Below, piece by piece: positions 7,322 through 15,142 of a DNA stretch of 25,773 nt (position 1 is the stretch's first letter; each line of letters starts with the position of its first letter). A program made the position numbers and the translations under genes. The stretch is taken from IMG/VR virus record IMGVR_UViG_3300032731_000160, positions 1-25,773 of that record. One strand, given 5' to 3'. The notes under the pieces were generated by a model. That model was not told where the DNA came from. It saw nothing but the letters and a program-made list of their open reading frames with translations, and did not search any database. This stretch comes from a virus.

Positions 7322-7690
7322 ATGGCGGATCCCAAGGGTCGGAACAGTCAATTCATCCACGTCGATACCGTCACCGCGACGGTCGACAGCGGTGAGACAG
7401 TTTCGGATGCAGTCGATCTCGAGGACTACACCGAGATGGCCGTCATTACACCCTCGTCATTCGACGCTGGCGATATCCGGTTCCAAGCCTCGGACACTCT
7501 CGCCGGGACCTACGTCGCTGTCTATGACGGAGCGAACATACGAGTGCGAATCAAGGACGCGGTGGCGTCCCGTTGCTACGTGCTGCCCTATGAGAAGCCC
7601 GGAGAGATCATGGCGCTTCGGTTCCTGAAACTCGACTGTGCCGTAGCTCAGACGCCGGGTTCGGCGATCATCCTGGTCCTGAAGAGATAG
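7322..7690 (+). CDS. Hypothetical beta-rich virion protein, 122 aa
   Basis: The ATG lies three bases after the preceding stop, which implies co-translation. The product begins MADPKGRNSQFIHVDTVTAT and looks all-beta, with a G-D-I-R-F-Q-A-S-D-T-L-A-G-T-Y-V-A-V-Y-D segment typical of small beta-sandwich proteins of phage heads, and a closing L-K-L-D-C-A-V-A-Q segment. Such proteins often lie between capsid and connector genes. I do not recognise a named family. Its position suggests a head decoration or head-tail accessory protein. Confidence 0.7.
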   Translation: MADPKGRNSQFIHVDTVTATVDSGETVSDAVDLEDYTEMAVITPSSFDAGDIRFQASDTLAGTYVAVYDGANIRVRIKDAVASRCYVLPYEKPGEIMALRFLKLDCAVAQTPGSAIILVLKR

Positions 7691-7740
7691 ACAACCGAAG
7701 ACCGGCCCGACACTGAATCCGCCTCTGCGGGAGTGAGAAC

Positions 7741-8349
7741 GTGGCAATCGATTCGGCCTATGCAACGGCTGAGGAATACAGGGCGCGTCAGCACAAGACT
7801 GACACCGGCGACGACGCCACGATCCTGCTCGATCTCACGGCGGTCTCCCGGTTCATCGAGACGCACCTGGGCCGGTTCTTCACGAAGGACGCGGCCGCGG
7901 TCAAGCGGATCTTCATCGGCAACGGCCGCACACGCCTCTGGCTCTCGGACACCGTGTCTATCACGGCGATCAAGATCGACGAGGACGACGACGGCAGCTT
8001 CGCCGATGAAAGCGCCCTCGCAGCCACCGACTATGAGCTCTGGCCTCTCAACGCGGCCTACGGCCCTCTCTCCGAGCCGTATCAGGCAGTCGATCTGACG
8101 TCTTGGGGCGAGACGAACGCCTGGACGAAGGATCTCCACATCGAAGTCGAAGGCGTCTTCGGCTGGCCGGCGGTCCCCGAGGCGATCAAGGCAGCGACCA
8201 TCCATATCACCAGCATCCTGCGGATCGAATCTCCGCGCGCCACTACCCGGATCTCGGAGGGCATGCAGGAAGCGATCGGCGCGTCTCCGGAGTGCCAGCG
8301 GATCGTCTGGCAGTTGGCCAAGTCGATGCTGAGGCACCAGTACGCATGA
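7741..8349 (+). CDS. Head-tail connector (gp6/adaptor-like), 202 aa
   Basis: Connectors of this class form a ring beneath the portal and prepare it for the tail. The product begins MAIDSAYATAEEYRARQHKT; the early helices (T-A-V-S-R-F-I-E-T-H-L-G-R-F-F), a beta-rich middle (R-L-W-L-S-D-T-V-S-I-T-A-I-K-I-D) and a late W-P-A-V-P-E-A-I-K-A-A-T-I helix resemble the gp6-like connector family. The start is a GTG, supported by GGGAGTGAG just ahead. Its end overlaps the next gene's ATG (ATGA). The gene order from connector to neck to tail terminator fits the assignment. Confidence 0.85.
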   Translation: MAIDSAYATAEEYRARQHKTDTGDDATILLDLTAVSRFIETHLGRFFTKDAAAVKRIFIGNGRTRLWLSDTVSITAIKIDEDDDGSFADESALAATDYELWPLNAAYGPLSEPYQAVDLTSWGETNAWTKDLHIEVEGVFGWPAVPEAIKAATIHITSILRIESPRATTRISEGMQEAIGASPECQRIVWQLAKSMLRHQYA

Positions 8350-8858
8350 GTCCGCAGCCGACTCCCCAGCAATCGGCCGCCGGTGGAATCATCGGCAGTA
8401 TCACCGTGGAACCGGAATGGCGGTGGGAACACCTTCGGAACGCCCTGAAGAACAGCACCAGGGCGGCGAGGGAGCAGTTTCTGAAGACGGCAGGTGGGTT
8501 CGCTAAGAACGCGGTCTCCAGTGGCTCCCCTGGCACCGTGGCGAATAGCTGGATTCTCCAAACGACCTCGTACATGGCGCGAGTCTACTCGGATCAGTTC
8601 CCGCCGAAGGTCCACACGCTGGAGAGTGGCCGCGCGCAGGGCGCGCAGATGCCGAACGTCGGCGCGATCCAAGCCTGGGCCAACGCGCGAGGGATCGGCG
8701 GGTATGCGTTCGTGATCGCCCGGGCCATCGCGCGCCGCGGCCTGAAGGGGCGGTTCTTCAAGGCCAAGGCACTGCGACAGACCCGCGCCGCGATCCCTGC
8801 CATGCTGACGCGCATGGGCCGGGACGTGAAGGACCGTTTCGACAGGACGGCGAAATGA
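8346..8858 (+). CDS. HK97 gp10-like neck / tail-joining protein, 170 aa
   Basis: The ATG overlaps the stop of the connector gene; the upstream open frame lies inside that gene and was rejected. The product begins MSPQPTPQQSAAGGIIGSIT and has a long basic helix (W-E-H-L-R-N-A-L-K-N-S), a S-G-S-P-G-T-V-A-N-S-W segment, an H-T-L-E-S-G-R segment and a basic C-terminus, in line with gp10-like proteins of the head-tail interface. It ends in ATGA overlap with the tail terminator gene. Family assignment rests on pattern, size and position. Confidence 0.8.
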   Translation: MSPQPTPQQSAAGGIIGSITVEPEWRWEHLRNALKNSTRAAREQFLKTAGGFAKNAVSSGSPGTVANSWILQTTSYMARVYSDQFPPKVHTLESGRAQGAQMPNVGAIQAWANARGIGGYAFVIARAIARRGLKGRFFKAKALRQTRAAIPAMLTRMGRDVKDRFDRTAK

Positions 8859-9307
8859 TCCAGACCATCCGCGCCGCGCTCGCCGCCATCGTGTCGATCC
8901 AGGAAGCCCTCACGATCACGGACCCACTCGCGGTCACGGTCAAGAAGGCATGGAAATACTTCCCCCCGGAGGATATGGGCGCCGTGGAGACGCCCTTCTG
9001 GATGAACGCGTTCACGGCTCACCCGACGGATGTGAGGTTCGGCTATGCGGAGCGCAACTTCACGGTCCACATGATGATGCTGGTGAAGGACGCGGACGAG
9101 GAACGGGCGGCGGATATTGCCACGGCCTTCTACGAGTCTCTCGAGGACGCTCATATCGCCAATCGTTCCCTGAGTCAGACGGTCGTGGATAGTCAACTCC
9201 GCGGTGCAGAGCCGACCATCACCACGGCGATGTGGGCCGGCGTCCGGCACATCGCACTCGAGGCATTCCTTGATCTGGTCATGAAAGAAGGAGTGGAGGT
9301 TTCCTGA
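8855..9307 (+). CDS. Tail terminator / tail completion protein, 150 aa
   Basis: The tail terminator caps the tail tube at its head-proximal end and fixes its length. The product begins MIQTIRAALAAIVSIQEALT, followed by beta strands with an R-N-F-T-V-H-M-M-M-L-V segment and a helical A-A-D-I-A-T-A-F-Y-E-S-L segment, matching the alpha/beta layout of gpU-like terminators. It is coupled on both sides: ATGA overlap with the neck gene and TGATG overlap with the next small gene. Its place immediately upstream of the tail tube gene is the usual one. No sequence motif proves the role. Confidence 0.8.
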   Translation: MIQTIRAALAAIVSIQEALTITDPLAVTVKKAWKYFPPEDMGAVETPFWMNAFTAHPTDVRFGYAERNFTVHMMMLVKDADEERAADIATAFYESLEDAHIANRSLSQTVVDSQLRGAEPTITTAMWAGVRHIALEAFLDLVMKEGVEVS

Positions 9308-9477
9308 TGTGGACGTACACGGCCAAGGACGGTGAATACATCCCTGGCGTCCCGGCCCGGGATCTGACGGACGCAGAGGCGAAGCAATACGGGGTCGAGG
9401 ATTCGCCCATTTACGAGAAGGCGTCTCCGAAAGGGGATAGCAAGGAATCGCCGGTGGCTCCGGTGGAGGGTAAGTAG
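9307..9477 (+). CDS. Small protein of the tail module, 56 aa
   Basis: The ATG overlaps the preceding stop (TGATG) and the gene ends two bases before the tail tube ATG, so it fits the operon without gaps. The product begins MWTYTAKDGEYIPGVPARDL and continues with a T-D-A-E-A-K-Q-Y-G-V segment and a Lys/Ser/Pro-rich tail. The G-E-Y-I-P-G-V-P-A-R-D-L-T segment looks like a conserved short domain seen in small phage tail-region proteins; I cannot name a family. The Shine-Dalgarno of the tube gene lies inside its 3' end. Confidence 0.6.
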   Translation: MWTYTAKDGEYIPGVPARDLTDAEAKQYGVEDSPIYEKASPKGDSKESPVAPVEGK

Positions 9478-9479
9478 GT

Positions 9480-10574
9480 ATGGCGGTAGCAACAGTCCCA
9501 ACGGCCATCTCGGCAGCGCGGAAAATCCAGATCGGGATCGAAACGACTCCTGGTGCCGAGGTAAACGCCACGCGGCGGATCCTCACCAGGTCGGCCGAGT
9601 TCCACATCATCGAGGAGACGGAACCGTTCGAGAACCAAATGCACGGCACCCTTTCGCGTGTCGCTCAGGCGCCGCGGGCTACTCGGCGCGGCATGGAGTT
9701 CACGTTCACTTCGGATCTCGACTACCAGCAGGTCCTCATGCCGATCCTGTCAGGGTTGGAAGGTGGTGTTTCGTCCGCGACACCGGGTGCAGGAGAGGCT
9801 CGGACGTGGACGTTTGCGCCCTCGCCTACGGTGGATCCCCAGCCGGACACCTACACGATTGAGTGGGCGGAGAGGAACCTGGACACCGTCCCGGACGAAC
9901 TGGAATACCAGTCGCTCTATTGCTTCTGCAAGAGCATGGAGATTACGGGAGAGGCGGGCGGCGGCGTCCCGCAACTCTCCTTCACGATGGAGGGGCGGCG
10001 GGCGAAGGCTGGAACGGCAACCACGTCCCTCGCGATCCCGACCCTCAGCCCGGCAGTAAACGGCAACTGGTACTTCTACCTCAACGACACCTGGGCCGCG
10101 ATGGGCGACACGAAGATGGACGTCATGGTCTACGGGTTCACATGGCGGTTGGAGACGGGGTTGAGCGCGGGCTACTACCTGGACGGCCGGGCGGATCTCG
10201 ATTTCAACCAGTACCAGTACGGCATCCGGTTTGCGGACCTGACTATGGATCTGGTGATCGACCCGACCGCGGCCGGCGTCGTGCCTGTGGAGATCGAGAA
10301 GAAAGGCGACCGGTTGGGCACCACGGACGAGGGCCAGATGCGGTTCATCCGGTTCGAGAACTACGGAAAGGTGTTCGCAGGCGTGGATTCTGGCCTGGAG
10401 CGCACGTTGCGAATCGACGGGGCCTACTTCCACGCCAGTGACTCAATGGAAAGACTCGGCGAGGACCGCAACGGTAACGCGATCATCCGGTGGCACCTGA
10501 TGTCCGCATACGACAAGACCAACACATCGGATATCGAAATCTACGTTCAGAACAACGCGGACACGTTCCCGTAA
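9480..10574 (+). CDS. Major tail tube protein, 364 aa
   Basis: This is most likely the subunit whose stacked rings form the tail tube. The product begins MAVATVPTAISAARKIQIGI; early segments (G-I-E-T-T-P-G-A-E-V-N-A-T-R-R-I) match the opening of many siphoviral tube proteins, which often start with an A-x-x-P-G-T-A-V-x-A-T type stretch. The middle and end are beta-rich with a late L-T-M-D-L-V-I-D-P segment, consistent with tube-fold proteins. At 364 residues it is longer than the minimal 150-200 residue tube proteins, so it may carry an additional surface domain. GGAGGG about 8 bases ahead supports the ATG at 9480. The downstream chaperone and tape measure genes fix its identity. Confidence 0.88.
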   Translation: MAVATVPTAISAARKIQIGIETTPGAEVNATRRILTRSAEFHIIEETEPFENQMHGTLSRVAQAPRATRRGMEFTFTSDLDYQQVLMPILSGLEGGVSSATPGAGEARTWTFAPSPTVDPQPDTYTIEWAERNLDTVPDELEYQSLYCFCKSMEITGEAGGGVPQLSFTMEGRRAKAGTATTSLAIPTLSPAVNGNWYFYLNDTWAAMGDTKMDVMVYGFTWRLETGLSAGYYLDGRADLDFNQYQYGIRFADLTMDLVIDPTAAGVVPVEIEKKGDRLGTTDEGQMRFIRFENYGKVFAGVDSGLERTLRIDGAYFHASDSMERLGEDRNGNAIIRWHLMSAYDKTNTSDIEIYVQNNADTFP

Positions 10575-10596
10575 GAAGGTCTCAGTACGACGCTAA

Positions 10597-10623
10597 GGGA
10601 CCGGCCGAACGTCGGCGGGTCCC
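10597..10623 (+). promoter_or_regulatory. Strong hairpin after the tail tube gene
   Basis: GGGACC, a G-G mismatch and GCCGA pair with TCGGC, G and GGTCCC around a 3-base loop: eleven base pairs with one symmetric mismatch. It lies in the 70-base gap before the tail assembly chaperone. No T-run follows. It could protect or end the abundant tail tube message, or lower expression of the chaperone and tape measure genes. Confidence 0.55.
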
Positions 10624-10644
10624 ACACATGGGAAGGAGGGCGTT

Positions 10645-11022
10645 ATGCCGCTCAGTGGACAGAAGGAGAAGCACCCGATCCCTGGCGAACCTGGCGAGTG
10701 GATCGAGACTCAGCACCTCAGTTGGAGGCAACTGGAACAGGTTCGCATGGCTGGCAGGAAGGTGGCGATCGAGGCCGGCAGCGATATCCCAGCCGAGCTC
10801 ATGGAAAGGATGCGGGAACAGGTGGCTGAGGGTCCACCCTCGGAACCCACGGACCTGCTGGATATGGGCACCATGCTCGCACTGGCGGTCACGGAATGGA
10901 GTTACGGAGAGGACCTCGACGTCGAAAGGCTCGACGCGGCGACGGCCGAATGGCTCTTCGAAGTGGTGAAGTCGGAGAACATTAGGGACACGGTCTCAAA
11001 AAACGTATTGACGACCAACTGA
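10645..11022 (+). CDS. Tail assembly chaperone, short (zero-frame) product, 125 aa
   Basis: Siphoviruses express a short chaperone and a frameshifted longer form that bind the tape measure protein during tail assembly. This gene lies exactly where expected, between tail tube and tape measure genes. The product begins MPLSGQKEKHPIPGEPGEWI, is helical and acidic, and its last codons include the slippery stretch at 10998-11004. GGAAGGAGGG precedes the ATG. The zero-frame stop is 15 bases beyond the slippery site, so most ribosomes would make the 125-residue form. Confidence 0.88.
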   Translation: MPLSGQKEKHPIPGEPGEWIETQHLSWRQLEQVRMAGRKVAIEAGSDIPAELMERMREQVAEGPPSEPTDLLDMGTMLALAVTEWSYGEDLDVERLDAATAEWLFEVVKSENIRDTVSKNVLTTN

Positions 11023-11207
11023 CCAGTTACCAGATTCGCGTGAAGGACGGCAAACCTGGGAACTGGCCGGCGGAGCTCGTCTACATCCCCCTCATGGAAC
11101 GGCTCCGCTGCTCGTACGCGGAAATGATGGAGACGCCAGCGTGGGTGATCGAGGACATGCTGCAGGTCATGCGGGTTGAAGGGCGGATGAATCGTGGCCG
11201 GCGCTGA
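10645..11207 (+). CDS. Tail assembly chaperone, long -1 frameshift product, about 187 aa
   Basis: A -1 slip at A AAA AAC replaces the last five zero-frame residues with 67 residues from the overlapping frame, ending at TGA 11205-11207. The extension reads like a real domain: it begins RIDDQLTSYQIRVKDGKPGN and continues with W-P-A-E-L-V-Y-I-P-L-M-E-R-L-R-C-S-Y-A-E-M-M-E-T-P. This frame has no good independent start at its beginning, which favours the fusion. Its last 14 bases overlap the GTG start of the tape measure gene. The family (gpG/gpGT logic of lambda) is established; use of this particular site is inferred from position, heptamer and the coherent extension. Confidence 0.85.
10998..11004 (+). 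other. Programmed -1 ribosomal frameshift slippery site (A AAA AAC)
   Basis: The heptamer is in the correct phase (zero-frame codons AAA-AAC). Downstream, CCAGTT at 11023-11028 can pair with AACTGG at 11061-11066, and a rival short hairpin AACT/AGTT exists at 11017-11028; either may act as a stimulator. Confidence 0.87.
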
Positions 11208-14154
11208 ACTTGCCATCCTGATCCGGGCGCGCGACGAAGCATCGCGGATCCTCGGCGACGTCGCTAAGGCGGCTCAGACCACTCAGAGCCGCATGGCGAG
11301 CGCCTCGAAGTCCTTGACTCAGGTCGGGCGCACCGCGGGGCTCGCCGCCGGCATTGGCGCCGCGGCGATCGGCACGATGGTCAAGGGCGCGGCCGACTTC
11401 GACAAGGCCATGCGCGAGGTCAACACACTGGTCCAGTTGACCGAGCCGGAACTGTTGGCACTGAAGGACCAGGTATCCGGTCTCTCGCAGGAGATGGGTG
11501 TCGGCGCGGTCGACGCAGCTGGCGCGCTCTATCAGGCGATCTCGGCCGGCGTGCCGGCGAAGAACGCCTTCCAGTTCCTGCAGGACGCGGCGAAGCTCGG
11601 GATCGCCGGCGTGGCCACCACCGAAGAGGCGGTCAGCGCCCTGACCGGCGTGATGAACGCCTTCCAGTCGGAGTCCCTGTCGGCGGCGGAATCGGCCGAC
11701 GTCCTTTTCACGACGGTGCGCCTCGGCAAGACGACCTTGTCGGAATTGGCACCGGCGATGGGTATCGTGGCCCCCGCCGCCGCCGCGGCCGGCGTCAGTC
11801 TGCGCGAGACCGCCGCGGCCCTGGCCAGTGTCACGAAGATCATCCCGAACGTCAGCATGGCATCGTCGTCTCTGCGCCAGGTGTTCGGAGAGGCGGATAA
11901 GGCGGGATCCAAGTTCAACAAGGCCCTGAAGGAGCTCGGGGCCGACACGATGGGAGAGGCGGTCGGGCAGTTTGGCTCCTTCCAGGCCGTGCTCCAGACC
12001 GTCTACGAGGCCACCGGTAACAGCGACGTCGCTTTCAAGAACCTGTTCGGCAGCGTGGAGGGGGCCAACGCCGCCCTGACCCTCGTCGGGTCGAACGCGG
12101 CTACGGCAGCATCGGATCTGGCCTCCATGAACGACGCCACTGGTGCTTCGGAGACGGCGTTCGTGGAGATGAGCAAAGCGGCTTCGTTCCAGTTGGACAT
12201 TGCTCGTCAGGGTATGGAGGCTCTGCGCCGGGAGATCGGCGGCGCGCTGATGCCAAGCGTCCTCAGTCTTATGAGGGGAATCACGAATCTGCTGAAACCG
12301 GTGATCGCCTGGATACAGCAGAACCCGGAACTGACGAGGACGATCGGGACGGTAGTCGTCGCGGTGGTCGCGCTGACGGCCGCAGTTTCGGTATTTTCGT
12401 TTGTGGCGGGCACCGCTCTGGGAGCGGTAGCCGCGCTGATGGGCCTGGCGAGCAAGGTCGTTCTTCTGACAAAAGCATGGACGGCCGCACAATGGCTTCT
12501 CAACGTCGCGCTGGGGGCGAATCCGATCGGCGCGGTGATCCTACTGATCACAGGTTTGATCGCCGCACTCACGGTACTGGTTGGTTGGATGATCTGGGCG
12601 CGGAAGGGGCAGGAGGATCTCACAGAAGCAACGGACGAATATAGCGGGGCGGTAGTCGAAGCCAACAAGGTCATTCTAGAGCGAATCGCGGCCTTCGAGG
12701 CACTCGCGGACGCGGAGGCGGAAGCGGCGGAAGCTACTCGAAAGCACCTCGAGAATCAGGTCGAGTGGTCAAGAGACGCCCTTCTAGCAGTGGAGGAACT
12801 GCGGGACGCGTCTGCCGGTGCTTCTGCCGCCCACGTCAAGTACCTGGACGATCTGGTGGCTACGGCGAGGGTGGAACTCGAACTGGCAGAAAGGGTGGCG
12901 GGAGTAAAGAAGGAAATCGCGAATAAGGACATGATCGGCCTCAAGAAGATGCTGGACGACACGCAGGCACTTCATGAGGCGCGCATTGAGACCTATATCA
13001 GCGGTCTTCAGAAACAGGCAGATCGAGCCGGGAGGGTTCGGGTCTGGGAACTCGAGCAGCACACGGAGGCATACACAGCGGCCCAAAAGAGAATCGCCGA
13101 GGCCCAGCATTTCTGGTACGAGAAGCGGCTCGCAGCCCGCAAAAAGCTATTCGCCGACTCCCGGGCCATCGCAGAGGAACAGGACACGATCATCGAGGCT
13201 CAGAACCAAGCCGCAGCCGCCGACGCTGTGGCGTGGGCGGAAGCCTTCGTCGCTGGTGAGGAACAGAAGTACGCCGCCATCAAGACCGCCCGGGATGCAG
13301 ACCTCGCCGATTGGAAGGAAACGCAAAAGGAGAAACGGGCGATCGCGGAGGCTGTCGCGGAGGAGGAGATGGTATGGCTGCTGCTGGCGGCCAAGGAGGA
13401 AGCGCGCATCCTCGCCGAGCGCACGATCACCGCCAAGGAGTTCGCTGACTACAAAGTACGTCGGATAAAGGAGCTGGAAGAGGCAGAGCTCAGATTGAAG
13501 AAGGTAACGGTGGGGTTGGCCGCCGAAGAGCGCGCACGCCTGAATACTCTCATCGCCAGCGCGGGAGGCGGCGTCAGTCGTGAACTCGCTGAGCGCGAGG
13601 CGTTGCGGGCTAAGGAAAATTTGACGGCGTTGGAAAAGCTCCGGTTGCGGCATCTCAACGACTACTTCAATGCGTACGATGCGAGGCTGGCGTTGTCCCA
13701 GGGTGCTCGGGAGAGCGAAGCAGAGGCTCGGCTCGCGGGGCTGGATAAGCCCAAGTTCGGAAAGGTGCCGGAGGGCTTCGTTCCGGGTGGTGATATGCCC
13801 CCCGGCTTCGGCATCTTCGACGCCACCGTGAACGAGATTGCAGCTGAGTACAACCGGCTGCTTGATCGGCTCGAGAAGATAGGTAGTCTTACCGGCTCGG
13901 AGCAGCAGTACCTCTTCGGGTCGTCGTTCAACATGGCTCGCGGTGGTGTCATCCCCGGGCCGATCGGCTCTCCGCAGGTGGGGATCCTCCACGGCGGGGA
14001 AGAGGTCATCCCGGCCGGTCGTGCCGGCGGCGCTCAGTACGTCTTCCACTTCCCGAACTATGTCGGAAACCACCGCGATCTGGAAGAGGCCATGGCCAAG
14101 GCAATGACGCAGCTCGAGCGGAAGGGCCGACTCAAAGCCGGCACCACGCGATAG
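11194..14154 (+). CDS. Tail tape measure protein, 986 aa
   Basis: The tape measure sets tail length, occupies the tube lumen and helps DNA entry. This is the longest gene in the window. The product begins MAGAELAILIRARDEASRIL, followed by the TP901-type pattern (D-F-D-K-A-M-R-E-V-N-T near residue 70 and repeated S-A-L-T-G-V-M-N-A-F-Q and G-I-V-A-P-A-A-A-A-A-G-V-S segments). Hydrophobic, probably membrane-active segments lie at about residues 385-420 and 445-475. Residues about 480-860 are a long Ala/Glu/Lys-rich coiled-coil region. The C-terminal part holds an A-R-G-G-V-I-P-G-P-I-G-S-P-Q-V-G-I-L-H-G-G-E-E-V-I-P motif typical of tape measure C-termini. The start is GTG, overlapping the end of the frameshifted chaperone. 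Confidence 0.93.
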   Translation: MAGAELAILIRARDEASRILGDVAKAAQTTQSRMASASKSLTQVGRTAGLAAGIGAAAIGTMVKGAADFDKAMREVNTLVQLTEPELLALKDQVSGLSQEMGVGAVDAAGALYQAISAGVPAKNAFQFLQDAAKLGIAGVATTEEAVSALTGVMNAFQSESLSAAESADVLFTTVRLGKTTLSELAPAMGIVAPAAAAAGVSLRETAAALASVTKIIPNVSMASSSLRQVFGEADKAGSKFNKALKELGADTMGEAVGQFGSFQAVLQTVYEATGNSDVAFKNLFGSVEGANAALTLVGSNAATAASDLASMNDATGASETAFVEMSKAASFQLDIARQGMEALRREIGGALMPSVLSLMRGITNLLKPVIAWIQQNPELTRTIGTVVVAVVALTAAVSVFSFVAGTALGAVAALMGLASKVVLLTKAWTAAQWLLNVALGANPIGAVILLITGLIAALTVLVGWMIWARKGQEDLTEATDEYSGAVVEANKVILERIAAFEALADAEAEAAEATRKHLENQVEWSRDALLAVEELRDASAGASAAHVKYLDDLVATARVELELAERVAGVKKEIANKDMIGLKKMLDDTQALHEARIETYISGLQKQADRAGRVRVWELEQHTEAYTAAQKRIAEAQHFWYEKRLAARKKLFADSRAIAEEQDTIIEAQNQAAAADAVAWAEAFVAGEEQKYAAIKTARDADLADWKETQKEKRAIAEAVAEEEMVWLLLAAKEEARILAERTITAKEFADYKVRRIKELEEAELRLKKVTVGLAAEERARLNTLIASAGGGVSRELAEREALRAKENLTALEKLRLRHLNDYFNAYDARLALSQGARESEAEARLAGLDKPKFGKVPEGFVPGGDMPPGFGIFDATVNEIAAEYNRLLDRLEKIGSLTGSEQQYLFGSSFNMARGGVIPGPIGSPQVGILHGGEEVIPAGRAGGAQYVFHFPNYVGNHRDLEEAMAKAMTQLERKGRLKAGTTR

Positions 14155-14169
14155 CCAAGGGGAACGATA

Positions 14170-14838
14170 GTGGCGAACGAACTGAAACACGCAGACTATG
14201 GCGTCGGCCTTTCCCGGGCGGAATGGGAAGCCGTCGGCGCCCATATCTTCGATTCTCAGGCGACCGGCGACCTGCCCTATGCGTCGTCGGCGGCGCAGTT
14301 GTCGCGACTGGCGAAGGGCGCGGCCCGCCGCCTGCTACAAATGAACGCCGGCGGAACCCTTCCCGAGTGGGCCGAAGATATCGACGTTCCCGGCACAGTC
14401 ATGGCGCAGGCGCAGCCGTGCTTCCTCGCGTACAACAGTGCTTCCGATCTCAATGTGACAGGTGATGCGACAGCAGTTGACCCCGTAGACTTCGACACAG
14501 AAGTGTTTGATATCGGCGGCAACTTTGCCGCCGATACCTTCACGGCACCCGATACCGGCAAGTACATCTTCTCCGGACTCATTGGCCTAGCCGGACTAGA
14601 CGGGGTAGCCCACGATGTCAACATATTCGTTGACGCCAGCAACCGGATTGTACGCACTGCGTACTGGAAGAACGTAGCTACGGACAGCGCTTACTTTCCC
14701 CTCTTCACCTTAGTAGACATGGACGCTAACGATACGGTCACGGTTCGGCTCGTCGTGACAGGCGGTGCCAAGACTGTGGATATCGAGGGCTCGGGCACGG
14801 TCGGTGTTTGGTTCGCGGGTTACTTACTCGCTTCATAA
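14170..14838 (+). CDS. C1q/TNF-like domain protein in the tail module, 222 aa
   Basis: The start is a GTG with AAGGGGAACG ahead. The N-terminal 75 residues are helical (begins MANELKHADYGVGLSRAEWE). Residues about 85-222 look like a C1q-like jelly roll: P-C-F-L-A-Y-N-S at the start, then F-D-T-E-V-F-D-I-G-G-N, the hallmark F-T-A-P-D-T-G-K-Y-I-F-S-G-L-I-G segment, and a closing V-G-V-W-F-A-G-Y. Such trimeric domains occur at tips of phage fibres and receptor-binding proteins. The place between tape measure and tail-tip genes is unusual for a receptor-binding protein. A tail tip or side-fibre role is inferred. It has more A/T-ending codons towards its 3' end than its neighbours, which may mark a swapped cassette. 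Confidence 0.8.
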   Translation: MANELKHADYGVGLSRAEWEAVGAHIFDSQATGDLPYASSAAQLSRLAKGAARRLLQMNAGGTLPEWAEDIDVPGTVMAQAQPCFLAYNSASDLNVTGDATAVDPVDFDTEVFDIGGNFAADTFTAPDTGKYIFSGLIGLAGLDGVAHDVNIFVDASNRIVRTAYWKNVATDSAYFPLFTLVDMDANDTVTVRLVVTGGAKTVDIEGSGTVGVWFAGYLLAS

Positions 14839-14849
14839 GGAGGAAAGAC

Positions 14850-15131
14850 ATGAGAATCACAGTTGACATACCGGACGCTGACGCTCTGGCGCTCAAGAAC
14901 GACCTGGTAGACATTGACGACTGGGTACAGAAGGCCGTCCGAGGCAAGGTGGCGAACTGCCGCTCCCGCATGGTGACGGAGTGGCTACCGCGTCTGATGG
15001 GAGACCCTGCTGTTGAGACAATCCCTGCCAACGAGGACGATATGCTTGCTCTTGTAGCGGCTCGTCCTGACTACTTGGATCGAGTGGCACGCGATGTTAT
15101 CCCAGAACTGATAGTACCCATCGCAAAGTAG
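14850..15131 (+). CDS. Small conserved-type phage protein of the tail region, 93 aa
   Basis: TAAGGAGGAAAG just ahead of the ATG is the strongest Shine-Dalgarno in the window and fixes this start over the longer open frame. The product begins MRITVDIPDADALALKNDLV, then D-I-D-D-W-V-Q-K-A-V-R-G-K-V-A-N-C-R-S-R-M and a helical end with A-R-P-D-Y-L-D-R-V-A-R. The overall pattern resembles a small protein seen beside tail or fibre genes in many phages, but I know no function. The lone Cys and the compact helical make-up suggest a small adaptor or chaperone. Confidence 0.75.
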   Translation: MRITVDIPDADALALKNDLVDIDDWVQKAVRGKVANCRSRMVTEWLPRLMGDPAVETIPANEDDMLALVAARPDYLDRVARDVIPELIVPIAK

Positions 15132-15142
15132 AGGAGGACTAG

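Noticed and set aside
11167-12492. 441-residue open frame on the minus strand
   Set aside because: Antisense to the tape measure gene; Arg/His/Gly-rich without domains, as expected for the complement of GC-rich coding DNA.
13147-14244. 365-residue open frame on the minus strand
   Set aside because: Antisense to tape measure; no recognisable domain or start signal.
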